A DNA stretch of 13,266 nt from positions 1 through 13,266 of the forward strand of contig PWJF01000225.1 of NCBI GenBank assembly GCA_003560935.1. The letters are read 5' to 3'. Shown piece after piece: positions 1-7,340 of the stretch (positions are counted from its first letter, which is position 1; every line of letters starts with the position of its first letter). Made by a program: the position numbers and the translations under genes. The stretch is from Ignavibacteriales bacterium (lineage in GTDB: Bacteria; Bacteroidota; Ignavibacteria; T3Sed10-11). The notes under the pieces were generated by a model. It did not search any database, was not told where the DNA came from, and worked only from the letters and a program-made list of their open reading frames with translations.

Positions 1-914
1 GTGCGAACAATCTAACATTTGTCTTTGTGGGCGAGCTTGATCCGGATAACATAATTCAACTGAGTGGGAAATATCTTGCCCGGCTTCCCCGCTCACCGCG
101 ACCGATCCCGGAAGTGATTACCGAGGAGATAACACCGGTCGCAGAAAAGCGAATGATCGCGTATGCGGAAACGAATCCAACCGTGCGTATTCGCTATCAT
201 TCCGTACCGCATAATCATCGCGATTCGTATGCTCTTGATGTGCTTTCCGGAATTCTGAGCGGCAGGACAGGCAGACTGTACCGGGATCTCGTCCTCGGTA
301 AAGATATAGCGACCGAGGTGAGTGCATACCAGAACGGTATGAAGTATGCCGGGTATTTCCAGATAAACGGAGTTGCCAAAGGAGATTATGCTCCGGAGGA
401 TGTTGAACGTGAAATTTATAAACATATCGAGACCTTGCGCACGGAATTAGTCTCGGATCGCGAACTGCAGCGCGTTAAAAATCAAAATATTGCCAATTCG
501 TATCGCCGTCTGAGCAGCAATTTCTTTTTAATGATTCAACTTGGCATTTATGAGTCGATGGATTCATGGGATTATCTGAACATCCAGCCGGAACGTATTC
601 AAGAGGTAACGGCCGAAGATATCAAAAGGGTTGTCAATATGTATTTTGACGACGAAGTCCGTACTGTTGCGATCTACTATACACAAGAAGTCGATGCACC
701 GGTCGATCCCGAAATCGCAGCCCTTCCGACGGAGCTGCAGGCACAGGCGAGACAGGCGCACGCTCAGATCAGGCAAATTAATAATGCAGAACAACTTGAG
801 ATGATGCTGGTGCAAACCCGTTCCGCCGAAGGGATGGTCACTGACGAAGGCCAGTTAAAGATGGTTCGGTTCATTATTAAAACGATCGAAGAACGACTTG
901 AAGAGATCAGGTAA
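1..914 (+). CDS. M16 family metallopeptidase, C-terminal part (cut by left edge)
   Basis: This is the 3' end of a peptidase family M16 (pitrilysin/processing-peptidase-like) gene. The open frame runs back to the window edge; the first complete codon is at base 3 and it reads A-N-N-L-T-F-V-F-V-G-E-L-D before the GTG at 27. That matches the usual strand ending an M16 domain, 'FVFVG.(F/L)DPD', so the GTG at 27 is internal and the true start lies upstream. What remains is the end of the catalytic half and the second M16 domain, including 'SGILSGRTGRLYRDLV'. The R/Y substrate-binding pair expected just after this (R, seven residues, Y in 'GLAY') is absent: the stretch reads 'GKDIAT'. A helical, Gln/Glu-rich tail of about 75 residues follows the M16 fold. 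The gene is 36 bases upstream of a second M16 gene, and the two are probably co-transcribed and form a heterodimer. The zinc motif HxxEH, if present, is outside the window. Confidence 0.9.
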   Translation, partial: ANNLTFVFVGELDPDNIIQLSGKYLARLPRSPRPIPEVITEEITPVAEKRMIAYAETNPTVRIRYHSVPHNHRDSYALDVLSGILSGRTGRLYRDLVLGKDIATEVSAYQNGMKYAGYFQINGVAKGDYAPEDVEREIYKHIETLRTELVSDRELQRVKNQNIANSYRRLSSNFFLMIQLGIYESMDSWDYLNIQPERIQEVTAEDIKRVVNMYFDDEVRTVAIYYTQEVDAPVDPEIAALPTELQAQARQAHAQIRQINNAEQLEMMLVQTRSAEGMVTDEGQLKMVRFIIKTIEERLEEIR

Positions 915-950
915 TACAAAATTGTTCAACAAAATTTAAAAAAGGTTCCT

Positions 951-2426
951 ATGAAAACAATTTTAACACTCAGTATGGCGATAATGCTGCTTCTGCCGTC
1001 AGGTTTGGTAAGTCAGGATATTGTCGATCATCCGGATAAACTTACCTTTCCGGAACTAGTGTTCGATCCGCCGATTCCCGCCGATTACCGTACCACGCTC
1101 AGCAACGGTATGGTGGTGTATATTGCGGAAGACAGAGAGCTCCCCTTGATAAATGTATCAGTGCTTATCCGCGGCGGTGCCGCGTGGGAGCCGGTTGAAA
1201 AAACAGGACTCGCGTCGCTAACCGGAACCTTGATGCGTGAAGGCGGTACACTAAACCGTCCACCCGACGATCTGGATGATGAGATCGATTTCCTCGCCGC
1301 GAATATAAGTACATCGTTCGGGAATACATCCGGCGGCGCAAATTTGAATGTTCTCTCATACGAGATCGAGAATGGGTTGGAACTGTTTATCGACGTTCTC
1401 CGCAATCCCCGTTTCGATGAGAACCGTCTGCGTATTCATCGCGAGCGAATCCGCCAGAATCTTGCCAGGCGAAACGACCGTACCGGCGATATCGAATCCC
1501 GTGAGTGGAGGTATCTGATGTACGGCGAAAATCATTTCAGTGCCCGCGATATAACCGTCGGGACGCTCGAAAAGATCACCCGCGATGATTTAGTAAATTT
1601 CCATGAACAATTCGTTCATCCGGGAAATATGATGCTTGCAGTTGCGGGGGATTTTGACCGTGAAGAAATGCTCGAACGTCTTGAGCAAGCATTTAAGGAT
1701 TGGGAACCGGGAGAACCGTGGAATGAACCCGTACCGGAACCGTCGCATACACCGGTTGCGGGAGTATACATGGTCGATAAACCCGATGTCAATCAGGGCC
1801 GGGTAAGTATCGGCCATCTCGGCATTACATATGATAACCCGGACCGGTTCGCAGTTCAGGTCATGAACGGTATCCTTGGAGGATCGGGATTTACATCGCG
1901 TATTATGTCCCGGGTGCGATCAGACGAAGGTCTCGCATACTCGGCCGGAAGCGCATTCGGCGTCGGCACGCATTACCCTGCGACGTTCCGGGCATACTTT
2001 CAGAGCCGGAGTGAAGCGTGTGCATATGCCGCGCAGATTATCATGGACGAAATCGAGCGCATTCGTAATGAAGAAGTAACCGAGGAAGAATTATATACCC
2101 AGACGAATTATATGCTCGAAGCGTTCCCGCGCCAGTTCGCAAGTGCAAGCCAGATCGTGTCATTGTATGCACGGGATGAATTCGAAGGACGCGACCAGGA
2201 CCGCTGGCTTACGTATCGCGATACTATTCGTGAAATAACAGCCGGCGATGTACGCCGCGTTGCGGAAAAATACCTCCACCCGGGTAAACTTGTCGTGCTT
2301 GTAGTCGGTAACCTTGACGATATATTACAAGGAGACCCGCGATACGATGCATCATTTGAAGAGATGGGAGAGTTAAGTGTTAAACGTCTGCCACTGCGCG
2401 ACCCGCTAACTTTACGGGTTGAGTAA
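951..2426 (+). CDS. exported M16 family peptidase-like protein lacking the zinc motif
   Basis: This 491-residue protein has two M16 domains (about 45-250 and 265-465). Residues 1-21 form a signal peptide: a Lys near the start, a hydrophobic core at about 5-20, and likely cleavage near Ser21-Gln22, so it should act in the periplasm. At the place of the inverted zinc motif HxxEH the sequence reads G-L-A-S89-L-T-G92-T93-L, so both His and the Glu are missing and this subunit should not bind catalytic zinc. In contrast the second domain keeps Arg323 and Tyr330 in 'RVRSDEGLAYS', the seven-residue-spaced pair that contacts substrate in bacterial heterodimeric M16 enzymes. With the upstream M16 gene showing the opposite pattern in its C-half, the pair is best read as a split active site, like the alpha and beta subunits of mitochondrial processing peptidase. 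Start: ATG 951, preceded by AAAAAAGG. Confidence 0.92.
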   Translation: MKTILTLSMAIMLLLPSGLVSQDIVDHPDKLTFPELVFDPPIPADYRTTLSNGMVVYIAEDRELPLINVSVLIRGGAAWEPVEKTGLASLTGTLMREGGTLNRPPDDLDDEIDFLAANISTSFGNTSGGANLNVLSYEIENGLELFIDVLRNPRFDENRLRIHRERIRQNLARRNDRTGDIESREWRYLMYGENHFSARDITVGTLEKITRDDLVNFHEQFVHPGNMMLAVAGDFDREEMLERLEQAFKDWEPGEPWNEPVPEPSHTPVAGVYMVDKPDVNQGRVSIGHLGITYDNPDRFAVQVMNGILGGSGFTSRIMSRVRSDEGLAYSAGSAFGVGTHYPATFRAYFQSRSEACAYAAQIIMDEIERIRNEEVTEEELYTQTNYMLEAFPRQFASASQIVSLYARDEFEGRDQDRWLTYRDTIREITAGDVRRVAEKYLHPGKLVVLVVGNLDDILQGDPRYDASFEEMGELSVKRLPLRDPLTLRVE

Positions 2427-2440
2427 GGGTGACGTCAACC

Positions 2441-2527
2441 ATATGTGTGAGGCACTTCCCTGTAGTAAGATTTAGTTACGTATCAATGATTCTGTGACTG
2501 CAATTCGGGAAGGTGCTTCGCACATAT
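2441..2527 (+). ncRNA. long imperfect hairpin in the gap after the M16 pair
   Basis: Bases 2441-2460 pair with 2507-2527 to form a 20-pair stem, with a single bulged G (2512) and a 46-base loop (2461-2506). The only two non-Watson-Crick pairs are T2448-G2520 and G2451-T2517. Both are G-U wobbles if the plus strand is transcribed, and A-C mismatches on the other strand, which favours a plus-strand RNA structure. It begins 14 bases after the M16 stop codon. No T-run follows, so it is not a classical intrinsic terminator. A small inner hairpin (GTAA 2465-2468 with TTAC 2476-2479) may form in the loop. It could be a 3' UTR stabiliser, a leader element for the sugar dehydratase gene, or a small repeat element. 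The rest of the gap (2528-2701) shows no gene or motif I can support. Confidence 0.5.
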
Positions 2528-2701
2528 ATCGATAGGCCCGGCCGCGTTCCCTACTCTATACTCCTCAGTAACTTCAATATTATCAATACCCTACCAACAA
2601 TTAGCCATGTGACCCGTATCATACAGTATTAATTTCTATATCTCTATCTTTACCACAAAGGTCGGGAAATTCCTGTAGAACTCAATCACGAAATAGAGAA
2701 C

Positions 2702-4687
2702 ATGGACACACTATCAAAAGTGTTTTTCGGTTTAAAAAACCGCCATTATTTTATTATTGATGCAATAGTATTTATACTGCTTCCGGTGATTGCCCTCGCA
2801 ATTCGTCTGGACGGTAACATCCAATTGTCTCAGTACGGTTCGGGGTTAATCGCTTTGATTATTTTGTTTCCCGTCGTAAAGTTGAGCATCTTCTTCATCT
2901 CGGGCATGTACCAGCGATATTGGCGTTATGCAAGCATAGATGAGCTGGCATATATTGCGTTCATTACCATAGCCGCTATTGTTACACAAACAACACTATT
3001 TATCATTCTATATAATATTGCAATATTACCGTTTGATGTCATTCCCCGGTCTGTACCGCTCATTGATGGTTTGCTTACTTTTATTGCAGTCGGAGGTATA
3101 CGGTTCAGCGTCAGGTTGGTAGAACGATCAAAAGAGCGCCGGAATAACGGTCACGGTGAACGCGTATTGATTATCGGCGCCGGAAAAGCAGGTGTTACCC
3201 TTGCCGGCGAGATGCAGCGCAATCCGCAGCATGGACTCAAGCCGGTTGGATTAATTGACGATGATCCCGATAAAGCAGAGCTTCGCATTCGCGGTTTACA
3301 GGTGCTCGGTGATAGAACACGGATTCCTCATGTAGTGCAAACCTTTAAGGTGCGCCGCGTTGTAATAGCAATGCCCACAGCGTCAGGGAAAGACATCAGA
3401 GATATTGTTGAAATATGCAAGCAGTGTAATGTGCGTGTCAGTACACTTCCAAGTTTATTTGAAATATTAGATCGTCAGGTTCGCGTCGATAGTTTACGCG
3501 ATATTCAGATAGAAGATCTTCTCAGACGCGAACCGGTAAAAACCGATATTGGAAAGGTTGCTCAATTTATATCCGGCAAGAAAGTGTTAATAACCGGCGC
3601 AGGCGGCTCGATCGGAAGCGAGATATGCAGACAGGTCGTGGGATTTAACCCGTGCGAGGTTAAGCTGCTTGGTCATGGTGAAAACACGATATTCGATATG
3701 CAAAATGAACTGCACAAGAATATTGCGGCTATGCAGTTAAAACATCCCGGCAGACCGCTGCCGAAAGTATCTTCGTTTATTGCGGATGTGCGTTCTCATT
3801 CGCGGTTGAAGATATTATTCGATTCATATAAGCCCGACGTGATATTTCATGCGGCAGCTCATAAACACGTTCCGATGATGGAAACGAATCCCGCCGAAGC
3901 GATATCGAATAATGTGCTCGGCACGCGCAACCTGCTCTTCCTTGCAAGTCGGTATGACATAAAGAATTTTGTCATGATATCCACCGATAAGGCGGTGAAT
4001 CCGACGAGCATTATGGGTGCAAGTAAACGTGTTGCGGAAATTCTCGTTTTACAAGCAGCTAAACGAACAGGTAACCGGTACGTCTGTGTCCGTTTTGGCA
4101 ATGTACTCGGAAGCCGGGGAAGTGTTGTCCCGACATTCAAACAACAAATCGCCAGCGGAGGACCCGTCACGGTGACGCATGAGGATATACGCCGGTACTT
4201 CATGACTATTCCCGAAGCAGTACAGCTTGTTTTGCAATCGTCGGTGATTGGTAAAGGGGGGGAAATATTTGTGCTCGATATGGGAGAGCCGATCAGGATC
4301 GTCGATCTTGCAAAAGACCTTATCCGGCTTTCGGGGTTTGAAATTGACCAGGATATTAAGATCGAGTACAGCGGATTGCGTCCGGGTGAAAAACTGTTCG
4401 AAGAGTTGTTTATATCCGGTGAGGAATATGCACCGACGGAACACAGCAAGGTACTTATCGCATGTAATGCGAGTCAGGTTATTCCGGACGGACTTGACGA
4501 AATGATCGAAAAACTCGTACTTGCTTCGAAACGTGACAATGAACTCTTAATCCGGACAACACTCAAGCGATTGCTCCCCGAGTTTGAAATACCGGAAGTG
4601 ATCGACGGCGCAAAACCTTTGAACGAGTCTTCGCATATTTTTACGCCGCCGCGGAAAGGAAAATCGATGCACATTCAAACTGTATAG
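2702..4687 (+). CDS. membrane-anchored nucleotide-sugar 4,6-dehydratase (CapD/FlaA1/WbpM type)
   Basis: This 661-residue polysaccharide biosynthesis protein has full family length. Four hydrophobic membrane segments occupy about 19-36, 46-67, 83-105 and 119-136. They are followed by a first Rossmann-like CoA-binding-type domain starting at 'VLIIGAGKAG' (155-164), as in WbpM and PglF. The C-terminal half is a short-chain dehydrogenase/epimerase domain: NAD-binding 'TGAGGSIG' at 298-305, 'HAAAHKHVPMME' at 383-394, and 'STDKAVNPTSIMGASKR' at 427-443. That last stretch carries the Ser/Thr, Met438 and Lys442 pattern that replaces the usual Tyr-x-x-x-Lys in this dehydratase group. 'GLRPGEKLFEEL' near 558-569 is also characteristic. 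The likely reaction is conversion of UDP-GlcNAc (or a related sugar) to its 4-keto-6-deoxy form at the inner membrane, for glycan synthesis. The exact substrate cannot be read from sequence. Only a weak purine stretch precedes ATG 2702. Confidence 0.93.
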   Translation: MDTLSKVFFGLKNRHYFIIDAIVFILLPVIALAIRLDGNIQLSQYGSGLIALIILFPVVKLSIFFISGMYQRYWRYASIDELAYIAFITIAAIVTQTTLFIILYNIAILPFDVIPRSVPLIDGLLTFIAVGGIRFSVRLVERSKERRNNGHGERVLIIGAGKAGVTLAGEMQRNPQHGLKPVGLIDDDPDKAELRIRGLQVLGDRTRIPHVVQTFKVRRVVIAMPTASGKDIRDIVEICKQCNVRVSTLPSLFEILDRQVRVDSLRDIQIEDLLRREPVKTDIGKVAQFISGKKVLITGAGGSIGSEICRQVVGFNPCEVKLLGHGENTIFDMQNELHKNIAAMQLKHPGRPLPKVSSFIADVRSHSRLKILFDSYKPDVIFHAAAHKHVPMMETNPAEAISNNVLGTRNLLFLASRYDIKNFVMISTDKAVNPTSIMGASKRVAEILVLQAAKRTGNRYVCVRFGNVLGSRGSVVPTFKQQIASGGPVTVTHEDIRRYFMTIPEAVQLVLQSSVIGKGGEIFVLDMGEPIRIVDLAKDLIRLSGFEIDQDIKIEYSGLRPGEKLFEELFISGEEYAPTEHSKVLIACNASQVIPDGLDEMIEKLVLASKRDNELLIRTTLKRLLPEFEIPEVIDGAKPLNESSHIFTPPRKGKSMHIQTV

Positions 4688-4703
4688 GCAGACGACGCGA
4701 ACG

Positions 4704-4716
4704 GTTACAAAGTAAC
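4704..4716. other. small inverted repeat between convergent genes
   Basis: GTTAC (4704-4708) and GTAAC (4712-4716) form a 5-pair stem with an AAA loop. It sits in the 40-base gap between the ends of the convergent dehydratase and RmlD-like genes, where a shared terminator would be expected. No T-run follows on either strand and the stem is short, so a terminator role is only weakly supported. Confidence 0.2.
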
Positions 4717-4727
4717 GGCAAACTCAT

Positions 4728-5609
4728 TCATCTCATATCCTCAAACCCCGCCCTCACACCTCTCGGCTCAAACCCCAAAACTTTCCTCGCCTTCTCAATA
4801 GCAAGCGACACATCCGCCGCATCGTTGACCACTTCGCCTTTTTCCGCCATTTGGATCTCCTTGATGAGCGATGTATCGTAACCGAACACCCCGCAGAATA
4901 TCCGGCCGATATCGACCCGTGATAGGCGCTCCGGTCCACCCGCGTGGATGAGTTTGATTTGCGGGGGTTGATCCTTTCGGGCTATTAGTTTTTCAACGAT
5001 ATCTACGGCGTCTTTGACATACAGCGGTGTACGAAATTGATCGGTAAAAAGAGTGACCGGTTGCCCGTCACGGAACCCGTCACCCATCCATCCCAAAAAA
5101 CTCCTGCTGTGCGGTGACGGAGGTCCGAACAACAATGCAAACCGCACGATAGTATGATTGGAGGTAAAACTCAGGACGACTTCCTCTGCAACACGTTTTG
5201 TCCGGGCATAAAATGAAACCGGATTTGTCCGATCGTTTTCGGAATAATTACCGCGCGTTCCGTCGAATACAAGATCGGTGGACGCATAGATGATGTAGAC
5301 GTCGCCTCGCGCGCATAATTCTGCGATGCGTTCGGTCGCCTTGATGTTGATTTTCATCGCTTCCTGCCGGTTCCTGTCGCATTCTTTTACGCTCGTCATA
5401 GCCGCCGCATGAAATACGACATCCGGTTTTATTTCTTCAAATATCCGGTCCATGCCCCGGGGATCCCGCAAATCGTACGGTATCCAGTGTACACCTTCTA
5501 TGACGGGTGAGTTCCGGTGAGCCATCGCAAATACTTTGTGAATCCGAGCAAGTGAGGTTGCCGTATACCAGCCGAGAAATCCGCTCGCACCGGTGATGAA
5601 TATGTTCAT
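4728..5609 (-). CDS. RmlD-like sugar-nucleotide reductase/epimerase (extended SDR)
   Basis: This 293-residue extended short-chain dehydrogenase/reductase resembles dTDP-4-dehydrorhamnose reductase. The N-terminal dinucleotide-binding motif is G7-A-S-G10-F-L-G13. 'DVVFHAAAMTSVKECD' (63-78) matches the RmlD 'DvVinaAAyT.Vd..E' region. The active site has Ser110-Thr111 ('YASTDLVFDG') and the Tyr134-x-x-x-Lys138 pair ('SFYARTKR'). It is about the usual family length. It probably reduces or epimerises a 4-keto-6-deoxy sugar nucleotide in the cytoplasm. It could use the product of the neighbouring dehydratase, but the two genes face each other and are not an operon. A true RmlD role is less certain because no rmlA, rmlB or rmlC is adjacent. 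No clear Shine-Dalgarno precedes the ATG; a heptanucleotide repeat array starts 4 bases upstream of it. Confidence 0.85.
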   Translation of the reverse strand: MNIFITGASGFLGWYTATSLARIHKVFAMAHRNSPVIEGVHWIPYDLRDPRGMDRIFEEIKPDVVFHAAAMTSVKECDRNRQEAMKINIKATERIAELCARGDVYIIYASTDLVFDGTRGNYSENDRTNPVSFYARTKRVAEEVVLSFTSNHTIVRFALLFGPPSPHSRSFLGWMGDGFRDGQPVTLFTDQFRTPLYVKDAVDIVEKLIARKDQPPQIKLIHAGGPERLSRVDIGRIFCGVFGYDTSLIKEIQMAEKGEVVNDAADVSLAIEKARKVLGFEPRGVRAGFEDMR

Positions 5610-5612
5610 GTT

Positions 5613-5640
5613 GGTTTAGAGTTCCGGGTTTTGAGTTTTG
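5613..5640. repeat. degenerate heptanucleotide tandem array (4 units)
   Basis: Four consecutive 7-base units start at 5613, 5620, 5627 and 5634. Each fits RGTTYNG: GGTTTAG, AGTTCCG, GGTTTTG and AGTTTTG. The array lies between the divergent RmlD-like gene (minus) and the bacilliredoxin gene (plus). A similar four-unit array with the same period and GTTT core is found at 8710-8737. The remaining gap to the bacilliredoxin gene is AT-rich and probably holds its promoter, but no clear -35/-10 pair is visible. Confidence 0.55.
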
Positions 5641-5713
5641 TGTATGGAACAAATCAGGCGCAATATTAGTTTATCAAATAGACATTTCAAAATCAACCGG
5701 GAGGAATTAGTAT

Positions 5714-6145
5714 ATGATGTACGATGAAGTATTCGTCAAACCGATGCGTGAAGAATTGACGCGTCTGGGAATAGAAGAACTGCGTACACCCGAAGAGGTG
5801 GACCGGACAATGGCGGAAAACTCCGGCACTCTCATGGTGGTTATAAACTCGGTTTGCGGGTGTGCTGCCGGAATGGCGCGTCCTGCCGTTGCATTATCAC
5901 TTCAACATTCCACATTACCCGACCGGATGGTGACCGTGTTTGCGGGACAGGACGATGAAGCGACACAACAAATGCGTTCATATATTAAGGATTATCCGCC
6001 CTCTTCACCGTCGATTGCGTTCTTTAAAAACGGAGAATTGGTCGATATGATCGAACGCCGGCAAATAGAATCGCGGGAGGCGGAAGCTATCGCGGAACAC
6101 ATCAAGCAAATATTCGATAAACGTTTTGTTGCGGTTTCCGGGTAG
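5714..6145 (+). CDS. BrxA/BrxB family bacilliredoxin
   Basis: This 143-residue protein is of the YphP/YqiW (DUF1094) thioredoxin-fold family, at the usual length. Its Cys48-Gly49-Cys50 motif sits in 'VINSVCGCAAGMARPA', the signature of bacilliredoxins. In Bacillus these remove bacillithiol from thiol-modified proteins. 'FAGQDDEATQQMRSYI' and 'PSSPSIAFFKNGELVDMIER' are typical of the rest of the fold. It probably acts in the cytoplasm as a protein disulfide or bacillithiol-dedicated reductase; whether this organism makes bacillithiol is not visible here. A strong GGAGG (5700-5704) lies 9 bases before ATG 5714. A second ATG at 5717 directly follows, and family members often begin 'MYDE', so that start is possible too. 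It is 37 bases upstream of the DUF4438 gene and probably shares its transcript. Confidence 0.93.
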   Translation: MMYDEVFVKPMREELTRLGIEELRTPEEVDRTMAENSGTLMVVINSVCGCAAGMARPAVALSLQHSTLPDRMVTVFAGQDDEATQQMRSYIKDYPPSSPSIAFFKNGELVDMIERRQIESREAEAIAEHIKQIFDKRFVAVSG

Positions 6146-6182
6146 ACAATTATTACCATAATCAATATTAGGAGACAGTCTG

Positions 6183-7163
6183 ATGAAGATCGTTATTAAG
6201 GCCTTTTTTGTCTTTCTTCTCATTTTGCTTTTTCACGTCACGGTATATACCGGCAACAATAACTTGACTCCTCTGGAAGTTAACCGGGACAAATTGGTAG
6301 AGATGGCAGTTGTTGGTGAGATATCACCCCCGGTACTCGGCGATCCTCCCTACAGAGTATCACCCCGGGGCAAAGTTATTGCAACACCGGCAACGGGAAG
6401 CATAACATATAATTTCCGAACCGGCGATACGGCTGTTCATATGGCGGGTGATCATGTCGAACCTGCAGTGAGTATAGTCAATTTCGGGAGTACCAATTCC
6501 AGAAACAGTCCTGAAAACGTTGCGCTGAATACCTTATCGTGCGTTGGCAATGTCGTTACCGTTATCAGCGGCGATGCCAAAGGAGCACGGGGAACAGTCA
6601 TCGGAAAGCATGGCGGTATCGAAAATGTGATGGTGGAATTTACCGGTGAAGTATACGATAAACTTGCCATCGGTGATAAAATGCAGGTGCGTGCCGTCGG
6701 TCTGGGAATGGAGGCAACAAATATCGATGATATATTTGTAATGAATCTTGGCCCTCAACTTCTGGATGCTCTGAACGAATACGGTATGGGTATTACAAAT
6801 GACGGACGTTTGCGCGTGCCTGTCACGCATCGCATCCCGGCAAAGATCATGGGTTCCGGCCTCGGACAACGGCATGCCTACAGCGGGGATTATGATATTC
6901 AATTGTTCGATGATGATGTTGTAGAACGGTATGGGCTCGATACTCTCCGGTACGGTGATATAGTTGCGATTATCGATGCCGATCACCGGTACGGACGTAT
7001 CTATCGCGGTGGTGCGATAACCATCGGCGTTGTTGTTCATGGTGTCAGTGCAATTGCAGGCCACGGACCGGGAGTTACAACGCTGATTACTTCTCCCGGC
7101 GGTAATATCGAGACAATAGTAGATCAAAATTCTAACCTGGCAGAATTACTCGATTTGAGATAA
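6183..7163 (+). CDS. DUF4438 family protein with N-terminal export or anchor segment
   Basis: This 326-residue protein is recognised as DUF4438 from its conserved blocks: 'TGSITYNFRTGD' (71-82), 'AGDHVEPAVSI' (88-98), 'ALNTLSCVGN' (114-123), 'SGDAKGARGTVIGKHGG' (129-145), 'MGSGLG' (223-228), 'SGDYDIQ' (234-240), 'LRYGDIVAI' (255-263), 'HRYGR' (268-272) and 'GHGPGVTTLITS' (293-304). The GDAKGARG block resembles a KOW-like beta turn. The biochemical function of the family is unknown to me. An extra feature is the hydrophobic stretch at about 5-22 after MKIVIK, which looks like a signal peptide or membrane anchor; the domain itself starts at about 29. That would place it in the periplasm or at the membrane. 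ATG 6183 has AGGAG at 6170-6174, 8 bases upstream, so this start is well supported. Confidence 0.88.
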   Translation: MKIVIKAFFVFLLILLFHVTVYTGNNNLTPLEVNRDKLVEMAVVGEISPPVLGDPPYRVSPRGKVIATPATGSITYNFRTGDTAVHMAGDHVEPAVSIVNFGSTNSRNSPENVALNTLSCVGNVVTVISGDAKGARGTVIGKHGGIENVMVEFTGEVYDKLAIGDKMQVRAVGLGMEATNIDDIFVMNLGPQLLDALNEYGMGITNDGRLRVPVTHRIPAKIMGSGLGQRHAYSGDYDIQLFDDDVVERYGLDTLRYGDIVAIIDADHRYGRIYRGGAITIGVVVHGVSAIAGHGPGVTTLITSPGGNIETIVDQNSNLAELLDLR

Positions 7164-7235
7164 GATTGTCCGGCTCAGAACTCTTGCACTACAGCCATCT
7201 AACCGTGCACTCGATAAACATACCAATTGTTTTTT

Positions 7236-7265
7236 TCAGCCAAAGGCTGATCTGCCTCTGGCGGA
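7236..7265. repeat. tandem pair of 15-base mini-hairpins
   Basis: Two abutting 15-base units share the design TCNGCC-NNN-GGCNGA. The first is TCAGCC-AAA-GGCTGA (7236-7250, six perfect pairs, 3-base loop). The second is TCTGCC-TCT-GGCGGA (7251-7265, six pairs with one T-G). A T-run (7230-7236) precedes the element and AAATCA follows, so the T-run is on the wrong side for an intrinsic terminator in either direction. A short direct repeat GCGAA-GCGAA follows at about 7274-7283. It looks like a dispersed intergenic palindromic repeat rather than a gene-specific signal. The rest of the 177-base gap before gdhA shows no gene. Confidence 0.5.
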
Positions 7266-7340
7266 AATCAATGAGCGAAGCGAATTAATTATACATGGTT
7301 CAATTCATATCCCTATAGACACGAAACCGGGAGCAAAATT

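Noticed and set aside
27..29. GTG as the start of the first M16 gene
   Set aside because: Codons upstream of it (from base 3) continue a typical M16 strand in the same frame with no stop, so the gene is cut by the window edge.
3859..4449. 196-residue open frame antisense to the dehydratase
   Set aside because: It lies wholly inside a well-conserved gene, has no recognisable domain and a Ser/Arg/Ile-rich composition typical of an antisense shadow.
5638..5680. Sigma-70 promoter for the bacilliredoxin gene
   Set aside because: TTGTGT at 5638 with AT-rich hexamers downstream matches the consensus too poorly to assign a -10 box with confidence.
6534..7127. 197-residue open frame antisense to the DUF4438 gene
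   Set aside because: It is entirely within the coding region of a recognised family and its translation shows no domain.
7230..7265. Intrinsic terminator at the T-run and hairpins before gdhA
   Set aside because: The T-run precedes the hairpins on the plus strand and would read as A's after them on the minus strand, so neither direction gives hairpin then U-run.
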